Shown: piece by piece, positions 34,540 to 43,125 of the stretch | Numbering within the stretch: position 1 is the first letter of the stretch | How the letters are laid out: each line of letters starts with the position of its first letter | Assembly: GCF_000622145.1 (NCBI RefSeq) | Contig: NZ_JHWH01000020.1 | Span: forward strand, 28,797 to 92,796 | Length of the DNA stretch: 64,000 nucleotides | Direction of reading: 5' to 3' | Source of the DNA: Paracoccus yeei ATCC BAA-599 | GTDB taxonomy: Bacteria; Pseudomonadota; Alphaproteobacteria; Rhodobacterales; Rhodobacteraceae | Position numbers and translations under genes: made by a program | Notes under the pieces: model-generated | What the model was told of the DNA's origin: nothing | The model's input: only the letters and a program-made list of their open reading frames with translations | Database searches by the model: none

Positions 34540-35811
34540 TCAGCGGAACAGCTGCGACAGATGGTCGTTCAGGTAGACGCCCTGCGGGTCCAGCTTGCGG
34601 CGCAATGCGCGGAAATCCTCGGCCCTGGGATAGATTGCCGTCACGTCCTCGCCGGTCAGGAAATGCATCTTGCCCCAATGCGGCCGGGCGCCATAGCCGC
34701 GCAGGATGCGGTCCACGGCGCGCAGATAGTCCCAGTAGTCCTTGCCCGGCTCGCCCGAGACCGAGACCGTCACGCTGTCCTGGCGATGGAACGGGCTCAT
34801 CCAGGCCTCGTCCCCGGCGGTGAAGCGGTATTCGATGGGATAGATCGCCTCGGGAAAATCCTCGAGCATCAGCCGGCGCACGGCGCGCACCGCGTCCTTG
34901 CCGTGTTCGCGCGGCACGGCATATTCCAGTTCGTGGAAGTTCGCGACATATTCGATGGGATAGACGTCCGCGCTGTAGGCGACCTTCTCGAACTCGGCCT
35001 CGAAGGGCTCCTCCTCGGTGATGTCCATCACTTTCATCTCGCAGACGTCGGTGGTGCGGCCGGATGTCGAGGTCGCCGCCGTGTCGGGCAGGCAATAGCA
35101 ATGCCGGCTTTCCTCGTAAGGGCACCAGAAGAAACTGAAATGCCGGTGCTTTTCGGCCAGTTCGTCATGCATCTCCATGGCGGATTCGAAATCCTCGCGC
35201 CAGATGCGTTCGCGCAAGCGATAGCTGTCGGTCAGTTGCAGCGTCATTTCTGAAATCGCGCCCAAAAGGCCCAGCGACACCCGGCCGGCCAGCAGCAGGT
35301 CGGGCGTCGTCTCGTCCACCACCAGGATCGAGCCGTCGGGCTGCACCAGCTTCATGCCGACGATGGCATCGGCCAGCACCGGCAGGGTCGCGCCGGTGCC
35401 ATGCGTGCCGGTGGTCAGCGCGCCGGCGATGGCCTGGCTGTCGATGTCGCCCTGGTTGATCATCGACAGACCCTCGGCCTTCAGCACCTTGACCAGTTCG
35501 TTGATCGTGGTCCCGGCCGAGGCGGTGACGCGCCGCCGCTCGCGGTCGATGTGCTTGACGCCCTTCATGCCGGCCAGGGTCAGGTGCAGCCCGCTGGTCA
35601 GCGCGACCGGGGTGAAGCTGTGGCCCGAGCCCGCGACGCGGACGTTCATGCCCTTGGCGGTGGCGCCGGCGATCAGGGCGCACAGCTCGTCCTCGCTGGC
35701 GGGGGCGGCGCGGGCGGCGCGGACGCAGGACTGGTTGCCGACCCAGTTGCGCCAATGCGCGTGCTCCAGGCCGAAATCGTTGACGGTCATGCCGTGCGAC
35801 GCGGTGTTCAT
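34540..35811 (-). CDS. FAD-linked aldonolactone/alditol oxidase-type oxidoreductase
   Basis: 423 residues in the VAO family. The N-terminal FAD domain has RVAGSGHSFTPVA with H64, the residue that carries covalent FAD in alditol oxidases, then QGDIDSQAIAGALTTGTHGTG. The C-terminal ALO domain ends with ARPHWGKMHFL, the HWGK box of gulono-/arabinono-lactone oxidases. It likely oxidises a sugar lactone or polyol with oxygen or another acceptor. It lies between an SDR and EutH genes in one apparent operon. The substrate is undetermined. Confidence 0.87.
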   Translation of the reverse strand: MNTASHGMTVNDFGLEHAHWRNWVGNQSCVRAARAAPASEDELCALIAGATAKGMNVRVAGSGHSFTPVALTSGLHLTLAGMKGVKHIDRERRRVTASAGTTINELVKVLKAEGLSMINQGDIDSQAIAGALTTGTHGTGATLPVLADAIVGMKLVQPDGSILVVDETTPDLLLAGRVSLGLLGAISEMTLQLTDSYRLRERIWREDFESAMEMHDELAEKHRHFSFFWCPYEESRHCYCLPDTAATSTSGRTTDVCEMKVMDITEEEPFEAEFEKVAYSADVYPIEYVANFHELEYAVPREHGKDAVRAVRRLMLEDFPEAIYPIEYRFTAGDEAWMSPFHRQDSVTVSVSGEPGKDYWDYLRAVDRILRGYGARPHWGKMHFLTGEDVTAIYPRAEDFRALRRKLDPQGVYLNDHLSQLFR

Positions 35812-35838
35812 GGCGTCATTCTCCCTGTTGGTTCCGGT

Positions 35839-36606
35839 TCAGATCGCGGTGTAGCCGTTGTCGGCGAATAGATGGGCGCCGTTGACGAAGCTGGCGTCGT
35901 CGCTGGCCAGGAACAATGCGGCGCTCGCGACCTCCTCGGGGCGGCAAAGCCGGCCCTGGGCGGCGGCAATCATGCTTTCCGATACATCGACGCCCTGCTT
36001 GCCCAGCATCTCGATCTCGCGCAGGCCATGGGCGGTGGCGATGAAGCCGGGGCAGATCGCGTTCGCGCGGATGCCGCGGTCGCGGAACTCGACGGCCAGG
36101 GCGCGGGCGAACATGTGGCAGGCACCCTTGCTGGTGCAGTACAGCACCTCCATCGGCGTGCCGACCACGGCCGAGATCGACGAGGTGCAGATCACGCTGC
36201 CGCCGCCCGCCGCGATCATGCCGGGCAGCACCGCCCTGGTGACCAGGAACATGCTTTTCACGTTCACCGCCATGACGCGGTCCCATTCCTCCTCGCTGGT
36301 GTCCAGGAAGGGCAGGGCGGCCAGGATGCCCGCGTGGTTCATCAGCACGGTGACCGGGCCGAAGGCCGCCTCGACCGCTGCGACCGCGCCGGCCACCTGC
36401 GCCGCGTCGGACACGTCGGCGGGGGCGAAGATCGCCTGATGCCCCGCGTCGCGCAGGCGCTGCGCCACCGCCTCGCCCTGGCTTGCCGGCAGGTCCACGA
36501 TGCCGACCCGCGCGCCCTCGGCCGCGAAGCGTTCCGATGCGGCCAGCCCGCAGCCGCCAGCCCCGCCAGTGATAAGGGCGGTCTTGCCCTGCAAACGTCC
36601 TGTCAC
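35839..36606 (-). CDS. Short-chain dehydrogenase/reductase
   Basis: 255 residues from GTG at 36606, with GGGAGG 5-10 bp upstream. SDR features: NAD(P) motif TGGAGGCGL (about 14-22), catalytic serine in CTSSISAVVG, and YCTSK (Tyr/Lys pair, about 155-159), then NAICPGFI. NMHAG is replaced by LMNHAG, a common variant of NNAG. Probably oxidises a secondary alcohol. First gene of the SDR-ALO-eutH operon, divergent from a LuxR regulator gene. A hairpin (GCCGGGC, 6 bases, GCCCGGC at 36620-36639) lies directly ahead of its ribosome site and may affect its translation. Confidence 0.9.
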   Translation of the reverse strand: MTGRLQGKTALITGGAGGCGLAASERFAAEGARVGIVDLPASQGEAVAQRLRDAGHQAIFAPADVSDAAQVAGAVAAVEAAFGPVTVLMNHAGILAALPFLDTSEEEWDRVMAVNVKSMFLVTRAVLPGMIAAGGGSVICTSSISAVVGTPMEVLYCTSKGACHMFARALAVEFRDRGIRANAICPGFIATAHGLREIEMLGKQGVDVSESMIAAAQGRLCRPEEVASAALFLASDDASFVNGAHLFADNGYTAI

Positions 36607-36721
36607 GTCATCCTCCCTTGCCGGGCTTGCGCGCCCGGCCGTTTTCCCGTGTGAATGGCCAAAGGGTCCGGTCTCTCCCATGGCCGGATGGGAAAAGCCT
36701 AGGGAGGTGGGGTGGAAATTC

Positions 36722-36741
36722 CATATGGCGAAAGTCATATG
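36722..36741. promoter_or_regulatory. Repeated palindrome at the LuxR gene start
   Basis: Two CATATG palindromes separated by 8 bp lie in the divergent region, the second overlapping the luxR-type start codon. Spaced symmetric elements like this can be binding sites for autoregulation. NdeI-like hexamers also occur by chance, so support is modest. Confidence 0.3.
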
Positions 36742-37533
36742 ATCGGCGCGCGGACGGCGCAGGCGGTCGCCGGGCTGTTCGCGTCTGTCGGCACATCCGG
36801 CTATGGCGCGGCGCTGGACCGGCTGACCCGGATCGGCGCCGGTTTCGACATGAGCTGCATCTTCGGCTTTTCGGCGACCCGCCCCCCGGTGGTGATCCAT
36901 GACGGCTACAGCGAGACGGTGGACCGCCGGGCGCTGCGGTCCTATCTGCGCGGCGCCTATCAGCTGGACCCGTTCTATGCGGCCTGTATCGCGCAGCCGC
37001 TGCGCCCGGGGCTGTGGCGGATGCGCGACCTGGCCCCCGACGCCTATTACGACGCCGGCTTTTCCGGCTCGCACGAGGTGCATCCCTGCATCTCGGACCA
37101 GGCCGGCACGCTGGTCGAGGAGATCGGCTATGTCCTGCCGCTGCCGGACGGCTTCGCGGCCACCTATTCGCTGATGCGCAATCGCGGCGGAGCCCTGTTT
37201 GACCAGTCCGAGATCGACCGGCTGCACGGGCTGATCCCGATCGTCGCGGCAAGCCTGCGCCTGCATTGGACCATGCTCGGCTCGGACAGCCGGCCCGTCG
37301 CGAGCCCGGACCCCGACGAGGTGTTCCGCACCGCCTTCGCCAGCCTGACGCCGGCCCAGCACGCCGTGACCAAGCTGATCCTGCGCGGCCACAGCAACAT
37401 CTCGATCGCCGGCAACCTCGACATCACCGAGGGCACGGTCAAGCAGCACCGCTACAACATCTACAGACGCCTGGGCATTTCCAGCCAGTCCGAGCTGTTC
37501 CAGCGGTTCATAGACCATCTCGGCGGGCAATGA
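36739..37533 (+). CDS. LuxR-family transcriptional regulator
   Basis: 264 residues from ATG at 36739 (a GTG at 36712 in frame would add nine residues). The C-terminal HTH is clear: SLTPAQHAVTKLILRGHSN, IAGNLDITEGTVKQHRYNI, YRRLGISSQSELFQRF. The N-terminal 190 residues lack an autoinducer-binding signature and resemble the sensor-like N-domain of helix-turn-helix regulators found beside alcohol or polyamine genes. Divergent from SDR-ALO-eutH, so the most likely regulator of that operon. Confidence 0.87.
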   Translation: MIGARTAQAVAGLFASVGTSGYGAALDRLTRIGAGFDMSCIFGFSATRPPVVIHDGYSETVDRRALRSYLRGAYQLDPFYAACIAQPLRPGLWRMRDLAPDAYYDAGFSGSHEVHPCISDQAGTLVEEIGYVLPLPDGFAATYSLMRNRGGALFDQSEIDRLHGLIPIVAASLRLHWTMLGSDSRPVASPDPDEVFRTAFASLTPAQHAVTKLILRGHSNISIAGNLDITEGTVKQHRYNIYRRLGISSQSELFQRFIDHLGGQ

Positions 37534-37548
37534 CGGCCGCTGGCCTGC

Positions 37549-38178
37549 TCAGCCGGGATGCGCCCCCGCGTGACCGGGCAAGCCGCCCGGGCCGGATCGG
37601 GCCGCGCCGACCGGCTTGGTGAACAGGATCCATTCGCCTGCATCGACCTTCCAGTCGCCCTTGACGACCGGGCGGCGGGCGACCTGCCGATAGCCCTTCG
37701 CCGTGTAAAGGCGCAGCGCGTCCCGATGCGTGTCCGCGGCGATCAGGCTGATGGTGTCGTGACCGGCGGCGGCCGCGACGGATTCGGCATAGGCCAGCAA
37801 GGCGCTGCCCAGTCCCTTGCCGCGAAACCCGTCGTCGGTGGCCAGCACGTTCAGGTACCACGACCCCGGCGCCAGCGCCTCAAGCTCCAGCAGCGGCACG
37901 AAGATCGGCGGCGTGTCCGGGTCGACCGGGCCGGGCGCCGGCTCGGCCGCATAGCCGAGCAGGCAGGCCGCGACGGTGCCGTCGACCTCGGCCAGCCAGG
38001 CGTTGCGATAGGAGAAGTTTCCCGTCTCGCGCGCGGCACGTTCCCGTCCCAGCGCCCAGGGGTCGCCCTCGGGGCCGACCGACTTGCGCCAGAAATGCAG
38101 CGGCAGGTCGTCCGCCGCCATGTTGATGAAGCGCACCAGATCGGCGGCGTCCGACGCCCTTGCCCTGCGGATCTCCAT
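37549..38178 (-). CDS. GNAT-family N-acetyltransferase
   Basis: 209 residues. The acetyl-CoA loop is visible as NVLATDDGFRGKGLGSALLAYAE (Q/RxxGxG/A motif GFRGKGLGSA), with the preceding beta strand GSWYLNVLATD and following DTISLIAADTHRDALRLY-type helix (the ALRLY segment). N-terminal start MEIRRARASDAADLVRFIN is typical of the fold. Acceptor substrate unknown. It is convergent with the LuxR gene (15 bp apart) and divergent from the cupin gene. Confidence 0.85.
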   Translation of the reverse strand: MEIRRARASDAADLVRFINMAADDLPLHFWRKSVGPEGDPWALGRERAARETGNFSYRNAWLAEVDGTVAACLLGYAAEPAPGPVDPDTPPIFVPLLELEALAPGSWYLNVLATDDGFRGKGLGSALLAYAESVAAAAGHDTISLIAADTHRDALRLYTAKGYRQVARRPVVKGDWKVDAGEWILFTKPVGAARSGPGGLPGHAGAHPG

Positions 38179-38351
38179 GCCTGTTTCCCGTTCCTGCCTG
38201 CGCCCCTTGCGCGCCTCAGTCTTTGACGATCTGGCGGCCGCTCGCCAGCCCCTTCGGCAATCATGCGCCCCCTCCGATCGTCTGGCTTGCGCGCCGCGCG
38301 GGGGGCGCCTACCAAGATCGGTGATCCACGCGGCGCCTTACGAGGACAGAC

Positions 38352-38705
38352 ATGAGCGACACGGTTTTCCGCTTTCCCGAGCCGGGCCCCGAGCCCATCA
38401 CCACCGATCTGGAGGGCTGGACCAAACGCGAGGGCAACCCGACCATGCGCTACTGGGTGCAGCACAGTTCGGCCGACGGCAGCATGATCTCGGGCACCTG
38501 GGAGGCGACGACCGGCACCTGGCATGCAAGCTATCAGTTCTACGAATTCGTCCACCTGATCGAGGGCCGCATCACCATCACCCCCGAGGGCGGCGAACCC
38601 GTCACGCTGACGCCCGGCGACGCCTTCGTGGTCGAGCCGACGTTCAAGGGCACCTGGACCATCGAGGAGCCGGTGCGCAAGCACTTCGCCATCAAGCTGA
38701 AATAG
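38352..38705 (+). CDS. Small cupin protein (DUF861-like)
   Basis: 117 residues; ATG at 38352 with GAGG just upstream. Single cupin barrel: ISGTWEATTGTWHASY, then YEFVHLIEGRITITPEGGEP and LTPGDAFVVEPTFKGTWTI match the two cupin motifs of the (S)-ureidoglycine aminohydrolase/DUF861 class, though the first-motif histidines are partly replaced. The final part, PVRKHFAIK, fits. Probably metal-binding or a sugar/amide-handling accessory. It is followed 8 bp later by an amidohydrolase gene, so the two likely act together. Confidence 0.83.
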   Translation: MSDTVFRFPEPGPEPITTDLEGWTKREGNPTMRYWVQHSSADGSMISGTWEATTGTWHASYQFYEFVHLIEGRITITPEGGEPVTLTPGDAFVVEPTFKGTWTIEEPVRKHFAIKLK

Positions 38706-38713
38706 GCGCGGCC

Positions 38714-40375
38714 ATGCCCCGCGCCGATCTGATCCTGACCAACGCCCGGGTCCTGACCATGGACCCGGACCGCCCCCGCGCCGAGGCGGTGGCCCTGGCC
38801 GGCGAACGCATCCTGGCGGTCGGCGGCGCGGCCGAGATCGCCGCGCTGGCCGGGCCGGGCACGCGGATCATCGACGCGGGCGGCGCGACGCTGCTGCCCG
38901 GCTTCTTCGAGGGGCATGTGCATGTCGGGCTGGGCGGGGCGGACCTGACGCATCTGCACATCGGTCACCTGCACGGGGCCGAGGCGGTCGGCGCCGCCTT
39001 CCGCGCCTTTGCCGCCGCGAACCCCGACGCGGCCCTGCTGATGGCGCAAGAGGCGCATTACGGCATCCTCGGGCATCCCGCCTCGCGCCACGATCTGGAC
39101 GCGATGATCGCGGACCGGCCCATCGCCATGATGTCGCCGGACCTGCACACGGTCTGGGCCAATACCGCCGCGCTGCGGGCGGCCGGGCTGCTGCATGGCG
39201 CGAATATGCCGCATGGCCATGAGGTGGTCATGGGCGCGGACGGCCTCGCCACCGGCGAATTGCGCGAATTCGAGGCCTTCGGCCCGCTGATCGCCTTTGC
39301 CGGCGAGGGCCGCATCAACCTGGGCATCGCCACCGGCGAGGAACCCGATTCCGCGCCCACCCCGGCCGAGCGCGCCGCCGACAAGGCGCTGCTGCTGAAG
39401 GGGATGGAGCATTGCGCCGCGCATGGGGTGACCAGCCTCGTGAACATGGACGGCAACCGCTATACGCTGGAGCTGCTGGCCGAGATGCGGGCCGAGGGAC
39501 GCTTGGCCCTGCGCGTCAAGGTGCCGTTCCATTTCAAGCCGCATATGGAGCTTGAGGCGCTGGAGCGCGCATCGCGCATGGCGGCGGATTTCGACGATGA
39601 CTGGATCAGTTCGGGCTTTGTCAAGCTGTTCATGGACGGGGTGATCGACAGCCGCACCGCTTACCTGCTGCGCGACTATCCCGACCAGCCCGGCCACCGC
39701 GGGCAGCCGCTGTTCGCGGATTTCGACCGCATCGCCACCGAGATCGACCGGCGCGGCCTGCAGATCGCCGTGCACGCCATCGGCGACGGCGCGGTCCGCG
39801 CGGTGATCGACGGCTATCAGGCGGCGCGCGCCGCCAACGGTCCCCGCGACAGCCGCCACCGCATCGAGCATATCGAACTGATCGACCCCGCCGACGTGCC
39901 CCGGTTGGGCGCCTTGGGCATCACCGCCAGCCTGCAACCGCCGCATGCGCCGGGAGCGATGGATTTCCCGCTGCAACCGACCCTGTCGCGGATCGGCGCG
40001 GACCGCTGGCCGGATGCCTACCTGTGCCGCAGCCTGGCCGGGGCCGGCGCCGCCATCGCCTTTTCCAGCGACTGGCCGGTGGCCGATGTCTCGGTCCTGC
40101 GCGGCATCGCGGCGGCGCTGACGCGCGTGCCCTATGACGGCGCCCGCGACGAGCGGCTGTCCCTGGCCGAGGTGCTGCACGCCTATACGGCGGGCGGCGC
40201 CTGGGCGGCGCACCGCGACCATGTCACCGGAACGCTGCGCCCGGGGCTGGCCGCCGACCTCGTGCTGCTGGGCGGCGACATCGAGGCCGTGGAGCCGGCC
40301 CGGATCCCCGATCTGGGCGTGGCCCTGACGATCTGCGGCGGCCGCATCATCCACGAGGCCGGGATGTCGGGCTGA
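38714..40375 (+). CDS. YtcJ-type amidohydrolase
   Basis: 553 residues in the amidohydrolase superfamily, YtcJ/NfdA group. N-terminal half-barrel ADLILTNARVLTMDPDRP, metal motif GFFEGHVHVGLGG (HxH), internal KLFMDGVIDSRTAYLL, then IAVHAIGDGAVRAVID, RHRIEHIELI and SSDWPVADVSVLRGI, which supply the remaining metal and catalytic residues. Such enzymes hydrolyse N-substituted formamides or other C-N bonds. Coupled with the cupin gene; the BCCT transporter gene lies convergently 121 bp further on. The natural amide substrate is unknown. Confidence 0.88.
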   Translation: MPRADLILTNARVLTMDPDRPRAEAVALAGERILAVGGAAEIAALAGPGTRIIDAGGATLLPGFFEGHVHVGLGGADLTHLHIGHLHGAEAVGAAFRAFAAANPDAALLMAQEAHYGILGHPASRHDLDAMIADRPIAMMSPDLHTVWANTAALRAAGLLHGANMPHGHEVVMGADGLATGELREFEAFGPLIAFAGEGRINLGIATGEEPDSAPTPAERAADKALLLKGMEHCAAHGVTSLVNMDGNRYTLELLAEMRAEGRLALRVKVPFHFKPHMELEALERASRMAADFDDDWISSGFVKLFMDGVIDSRTAYLLRDYPDQPGHRGQPLFADFDRIATEIDRRGLQIAVHAIGDGAVRAVIDGYQAARAANGPRDSRHRIEHIELIDPADVPRLGALGITASLQPPHAPGAMDFPLQPTLSRIGADRWPDAYLCRSLAGAGAAIAFSSDWPVADVSVLRGIAAALTRVPYDGARDERLSLAEVLHAYTAGGAWAAHRDHVTGTLRPGLAADLVLLGGDIEAVEPARIPDLGVALTICGGRIIHEAGMSG

Positions 40376-40496
40376 GGGCGCGTTGAACGCCGCCGCGATG
40401 CCGGCGCCGCGCCCGCAAGGATCAGCCCCCTGGCCGGAGCCTTGACGCCCGGCGCCCGCGCGGGCCAGCATGATGGCACCGCCGGGCACGCCCGCC

Positions 40497-42197
40497 TCAG
40501 GCCAGCTCCCGCTTTTCGGCCAGCAGGCCCTTGAGGATGGCCCAGCAGGCGCCCAGCAGCACCAGCGTGAAGGGCAGGCCGGTCGAAACCGCCATCGCCT
40601 GCAGCGCCGCGAGCCCTCCGCCCAGCAGCAGCGCAATGGCGACCAGCCCCTCGAAGCTGCACCAGAAGATCCGCTGCGGCACCGGCGCATGGATCTTGCC
40701 GCCCGCCGCGATGGTGTCGATCACCAGCGAGCCGGAATCCGAGGAGGTGACGAAGAACACGATCACCAGGACGATGCCGATGAAGCTGGAAATCGCGGTC
40801 AGCGGCAGCTGCGACAGCATCTGGAACAGCTGCAGTTCCAGCGCCGCATCGGTCACGCCCGAAAAGCCGGCCAGCGTCTCGGAAATCGCGGTGCCACCAA
40901 AAGCCGTCATCCACAGGACCGAGATCAGCGAGGGCACGATCAGCACCGCGGTCAGGAACTGCCGCACGGTCCGCCCGCGCGAGACCCGGGCGATGAACAT
41001 GCCGACAAAGGGCGACCAGCTGATCCACCAGGCCCAGTAGAAGGCGGTCCAGCCATGGCGAAAGTTGTCGTCGCTGCGCCCGAACGGATTGGACAGCGGC
41101 AGGATCTTGGCGCCATAGGCGGCCAGATTGCCGAAAAAGCCGGTCAGGATCTGCCAGGTCGGCCCGGTCAGGATCACGAAAAGCAGCAGCACGACCGCCA
41201 GGATCATGTTGATCTCGGACAGGCGCTTGACCCCTTTCTCGACGCCCAGCACCACCGAGGCGGTGGCGACGGCGGTGATGATGACGATCAGCACGATCTT
41301 GGACGTGTCCGACGCGCTCCAGCCGAACAGGAAGCCGAAGCCGGCAGTGGCCTGCTCGGCGCCGATCCCCAGCGAGGTGGCCAGCCCGAAGAGCGTCGCC
41401 ATCACCGCCAGCACATCGACGACATGGCCCGGCCAGCCCCAGACCCGCTCGCCCAGGATCGGATAAAAGACCGAGCGCAGCGTCAGCGGCAGCCCCTTGT
41501 TATAGGCAAAGAGCGCCAGCGCCAGCGCCACCACCGCATAGATCGCCCAGGGGTGCAGGCCCCAGTGGAAGATCGTCGCGGCCATCGCCAGCCGGCGGGC
41601 GCCCAGTTCGTCGCCCGGCGCGCCGTCCAGCGGCGCCCAGTCGGTACGGACCCCGTTTTCGACCACCGGCCCGCCCAGGGCGGCGGTGAAATGGCCCAGC
41701 GGCTCGCTGACGCCATAGAACATCAGGCCGATGCCCATGCCCGCGGCAAAAAGCATGGAAAACCAGCCCGACAGGGTGAAATCCGGCGTCGCCTCGGGAC
41801 CGCCCAGCCGGACCGAGCCCAGCGGCGACAGGATCAGGCCAAGGCACAGCAGCACGAAGATATTGCCGGCGATCAGGAAGAACCAGTCGAAATTGCTGGT
41901 GACCACGTCGCGCAGGCCGGCAAAGAAGGGCCCCAGCACCGAGGGGAACAGCAAGGTCGCCCCGGTGAACAGCACGATGGCCGCGGCCGAGATCATGAAG
42001 ACCGGGTTGTGGATGTCATAGGCGACGGGCTTCACGCCCTCGATATTGTCCTGGCCGATCTCGTATTCGGTCGAGATGATCTCGGTGGGGCCCTCGGGCA
42101 GCGGCAGGGCCTCGATACCGGCGCTGCCATCCTGCTGGCCGGCCAAGGCGTCGCGTTCCGTCTGCGTCTTGTCGTCGGATGGGCTTGGTTGTGACAT
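40497..42197 (-). CDS. BCCT-family betaine/choline/carnitine transporter
   Basis: 566 residues; ATG at 42197 preferred, with AAAGGGA upstream, over the ATG at 42212. Twelve helices with BCCT signatures: LFAAGMGIGLMFYGVSEPL, FHWGLHPWAIYAVVALAL, and GPTWQILTGFFGNL, plus the tryptophan-rich WTAFYWAWWISWSPFVGMF around the substrate site. These carriers move betaine, choline, carnitine or related trimethylammonium compounds with sodium or protons. Charged N-terminal 60 residues are likely cytoplasmic. Single gene, divergent from the GntR-led operon. Confidence 0.92.
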   Translation of the reverse strand: MSQPSPSDDKTQTERDALAGQQDGSAGIEALPLPEGPTEIISTEYEIGQDNIEGVKPVAYDIHNPVFMISAAAIVLFTGATLLFPSVLGPFFAGLRDVVTSNFDWFFLIAGNIFVLLCLGLILSPLGSVRLGGPEATPDFTLSGWFSMLFAAGMGIGLMFYGVSEPLGHFTAALGGPVVENGVRTDWAPLDGAPGDELGARRLAMAATIFHWGLHPWAIYAVVALALALFAYNKGLPLTLRSVFYPILGERVWGWPGHVVDVLAVMATLFGLATSLGIGAEQATAGFGFLFGWSASDTSKIVLIVIITAVATASVVLGVEKGVKRLSEINMILAVVLLLFVILTGPTWQILTGFFGNLAAYGAKILPLSNPFGRSDDNFRHGWTAFYWAWWISWSPFVGMFIARVSRGRTVRQFLTAVLIVPSLISVLWMTAFGGTAISETLAGFSGVTDAALELQLFQMLSQLPLTAISSFIGIVLVIVFFVTSSDSGSLVIDTIAAGGKIHAPVPQRIFWCSFEGLVAIALLLGGGLAALQAMAVSTGLPFTLVLLGACWAILKGLLAEKRELA

Positions 42198-42268
42198 GCG
42201 TCCCTTTCTCATTTTTGGTGCGATGGGGCGCCGAAAATTTCGACTTGGCGCCGATGCGCCTGGGGGAC

Positions 42269-42289
42269 GAAGAATTTCACAATTTCTTC
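42269..42289. promoter_or_regulatory. Imperfect inverted repeat upstream of the BCCT gene
   Basis: GAAGAA and TTCTTC arms separated by 9 bases; 8 of 10 positions pair. It lies 72 bp upstream of the BCCT start in the 238 bp divergent region. It may be an operator for BCCT; no regulator is known. Confidence 0.35.
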
Positions 42290-42392
42290 AGGATTGCCAT
42301 CCGTCGTCGGCCCGGCCGTCCCCGCAGCGTGCCGCCTGAGCCCGGGACCGCGTGCAGGAAGCTGCGGAAGCTGATTGACTCGTGCTCTTACA

Positions 42393-42406
42393 TGTTACAT
42401 GTAACA
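42393..42406. promoter_or_regulatory. Probable GntR operator of the TRAP catabolic operon
   Basis: Perfect 14 bp palindrome TGTTACATGTAACA, 30 bp upstream of the gntR start at 42436. Strong symmetry, AT-rich in a GC-rich region, and place in front of a regulator gene make autorepression likely; FCD-type sites often have the form TGTnACA or similar. Confidence 0.6.
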
Positions 42407-42435
42407 CGCAACTCTTGCTTGGGGAGGAGCCAGAG

Positions 42436-43125
42436 ATGCCTGCCGGACCCGCCATGCGCATTGCGCAGCCGCCGTCGCTGGCGACGATGGTCGCGGAACG
42501 ACTGCGCGACGCGATCATCGATGGCGAATTCACCCTGGGCGAAAACATCTCGGAGGAGCGGCTTTGCGCGGCCTTCGGGGTCAGCCGATCACCCGTCCGG
42601 GACGCGCTGAACGCGCTGCAATTCACCGGCCTGGTCGAGGTGCGGCCCAAGCGCGGCAGCTTTGTCTTCAACCCGACCGAGGCGGATGTCGCCAGGCTTT
42701 GCGATTATCGCTTCATGCTGGAACGCGAAGCGGCGCTGATGGCCGTGCGCGTTGCCAGGAACGATCTTGCGGCCGGGCTGGAGGCGGCGGTCGCGACCAT
42801 GGCGCGGGCGCATGCCGACGGCGACCGCCGCGCCTATGGCCATGCCGACACCGCCTATCACGGCGTGTTCTTTGCCTGCTGCGGCAACAGCCTGGTGCGC
42901 GACGCCTATCGCCTGGCCGAGGCGCAGCTGGCGACGCTGCGCACCCTGCTGACCGCGCCCTTCGACGAGCGCCGCGAATCCGGCCTGACCCAGCACCGCG
43001 ACATGGCCGAGGCGCTGCTCTCGGGCGACGAGGCGGGTTTCGCCGCCATGCTGAAGGCGCACGCCGACTGGAGCGGGCGCCTGACCGCAGCCCTGCAATC
43101 GCAACAGGAACGGAACCCCGGATGA
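42436..43125 (+). CDS. GntR/FadR-subfamily (FCD) regulator of the TRAP operon
   Basis: 229 residues from ATG at 42436 with GGAGGAG 6 bp upstream; an upstream ATG at 42382 lies ahead of the operator palindrome and is rejected. Wing-helix (RLRDAIIDGEFTLGENISEE; SRSPVRDALNALQFTGLVE) and FCD domain (DYRFMLEREAALMAV; YGHADTAYHGVFFACCGNS; GLTQHRDMAEALLSGD). First gene of the operon; its stop overlaps the next start by ATGA. Probably a repressor responding to a carboxylate imported by the TRAP system. Confidence 0.92.
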   Translation: MPAGPAMRIAQPPSLATMVAERLRDAIIDGEFTLGENISEERLCAAFGVSRSPVRDALNALQFTGLVEVRPKRGSFVFNPTEADVARLCDYRFMLEREAALMAVRVARNDLAAGLEAAVATMARAHADGDRRAYGHADTAYHGVFFACCGNSLVRDAYRLAEAQLATLRTLLTAPFDERRESGLTQHRDMAEALLSGDEAGFAAMLKAHADWSGRLTAALQSQQERNPG

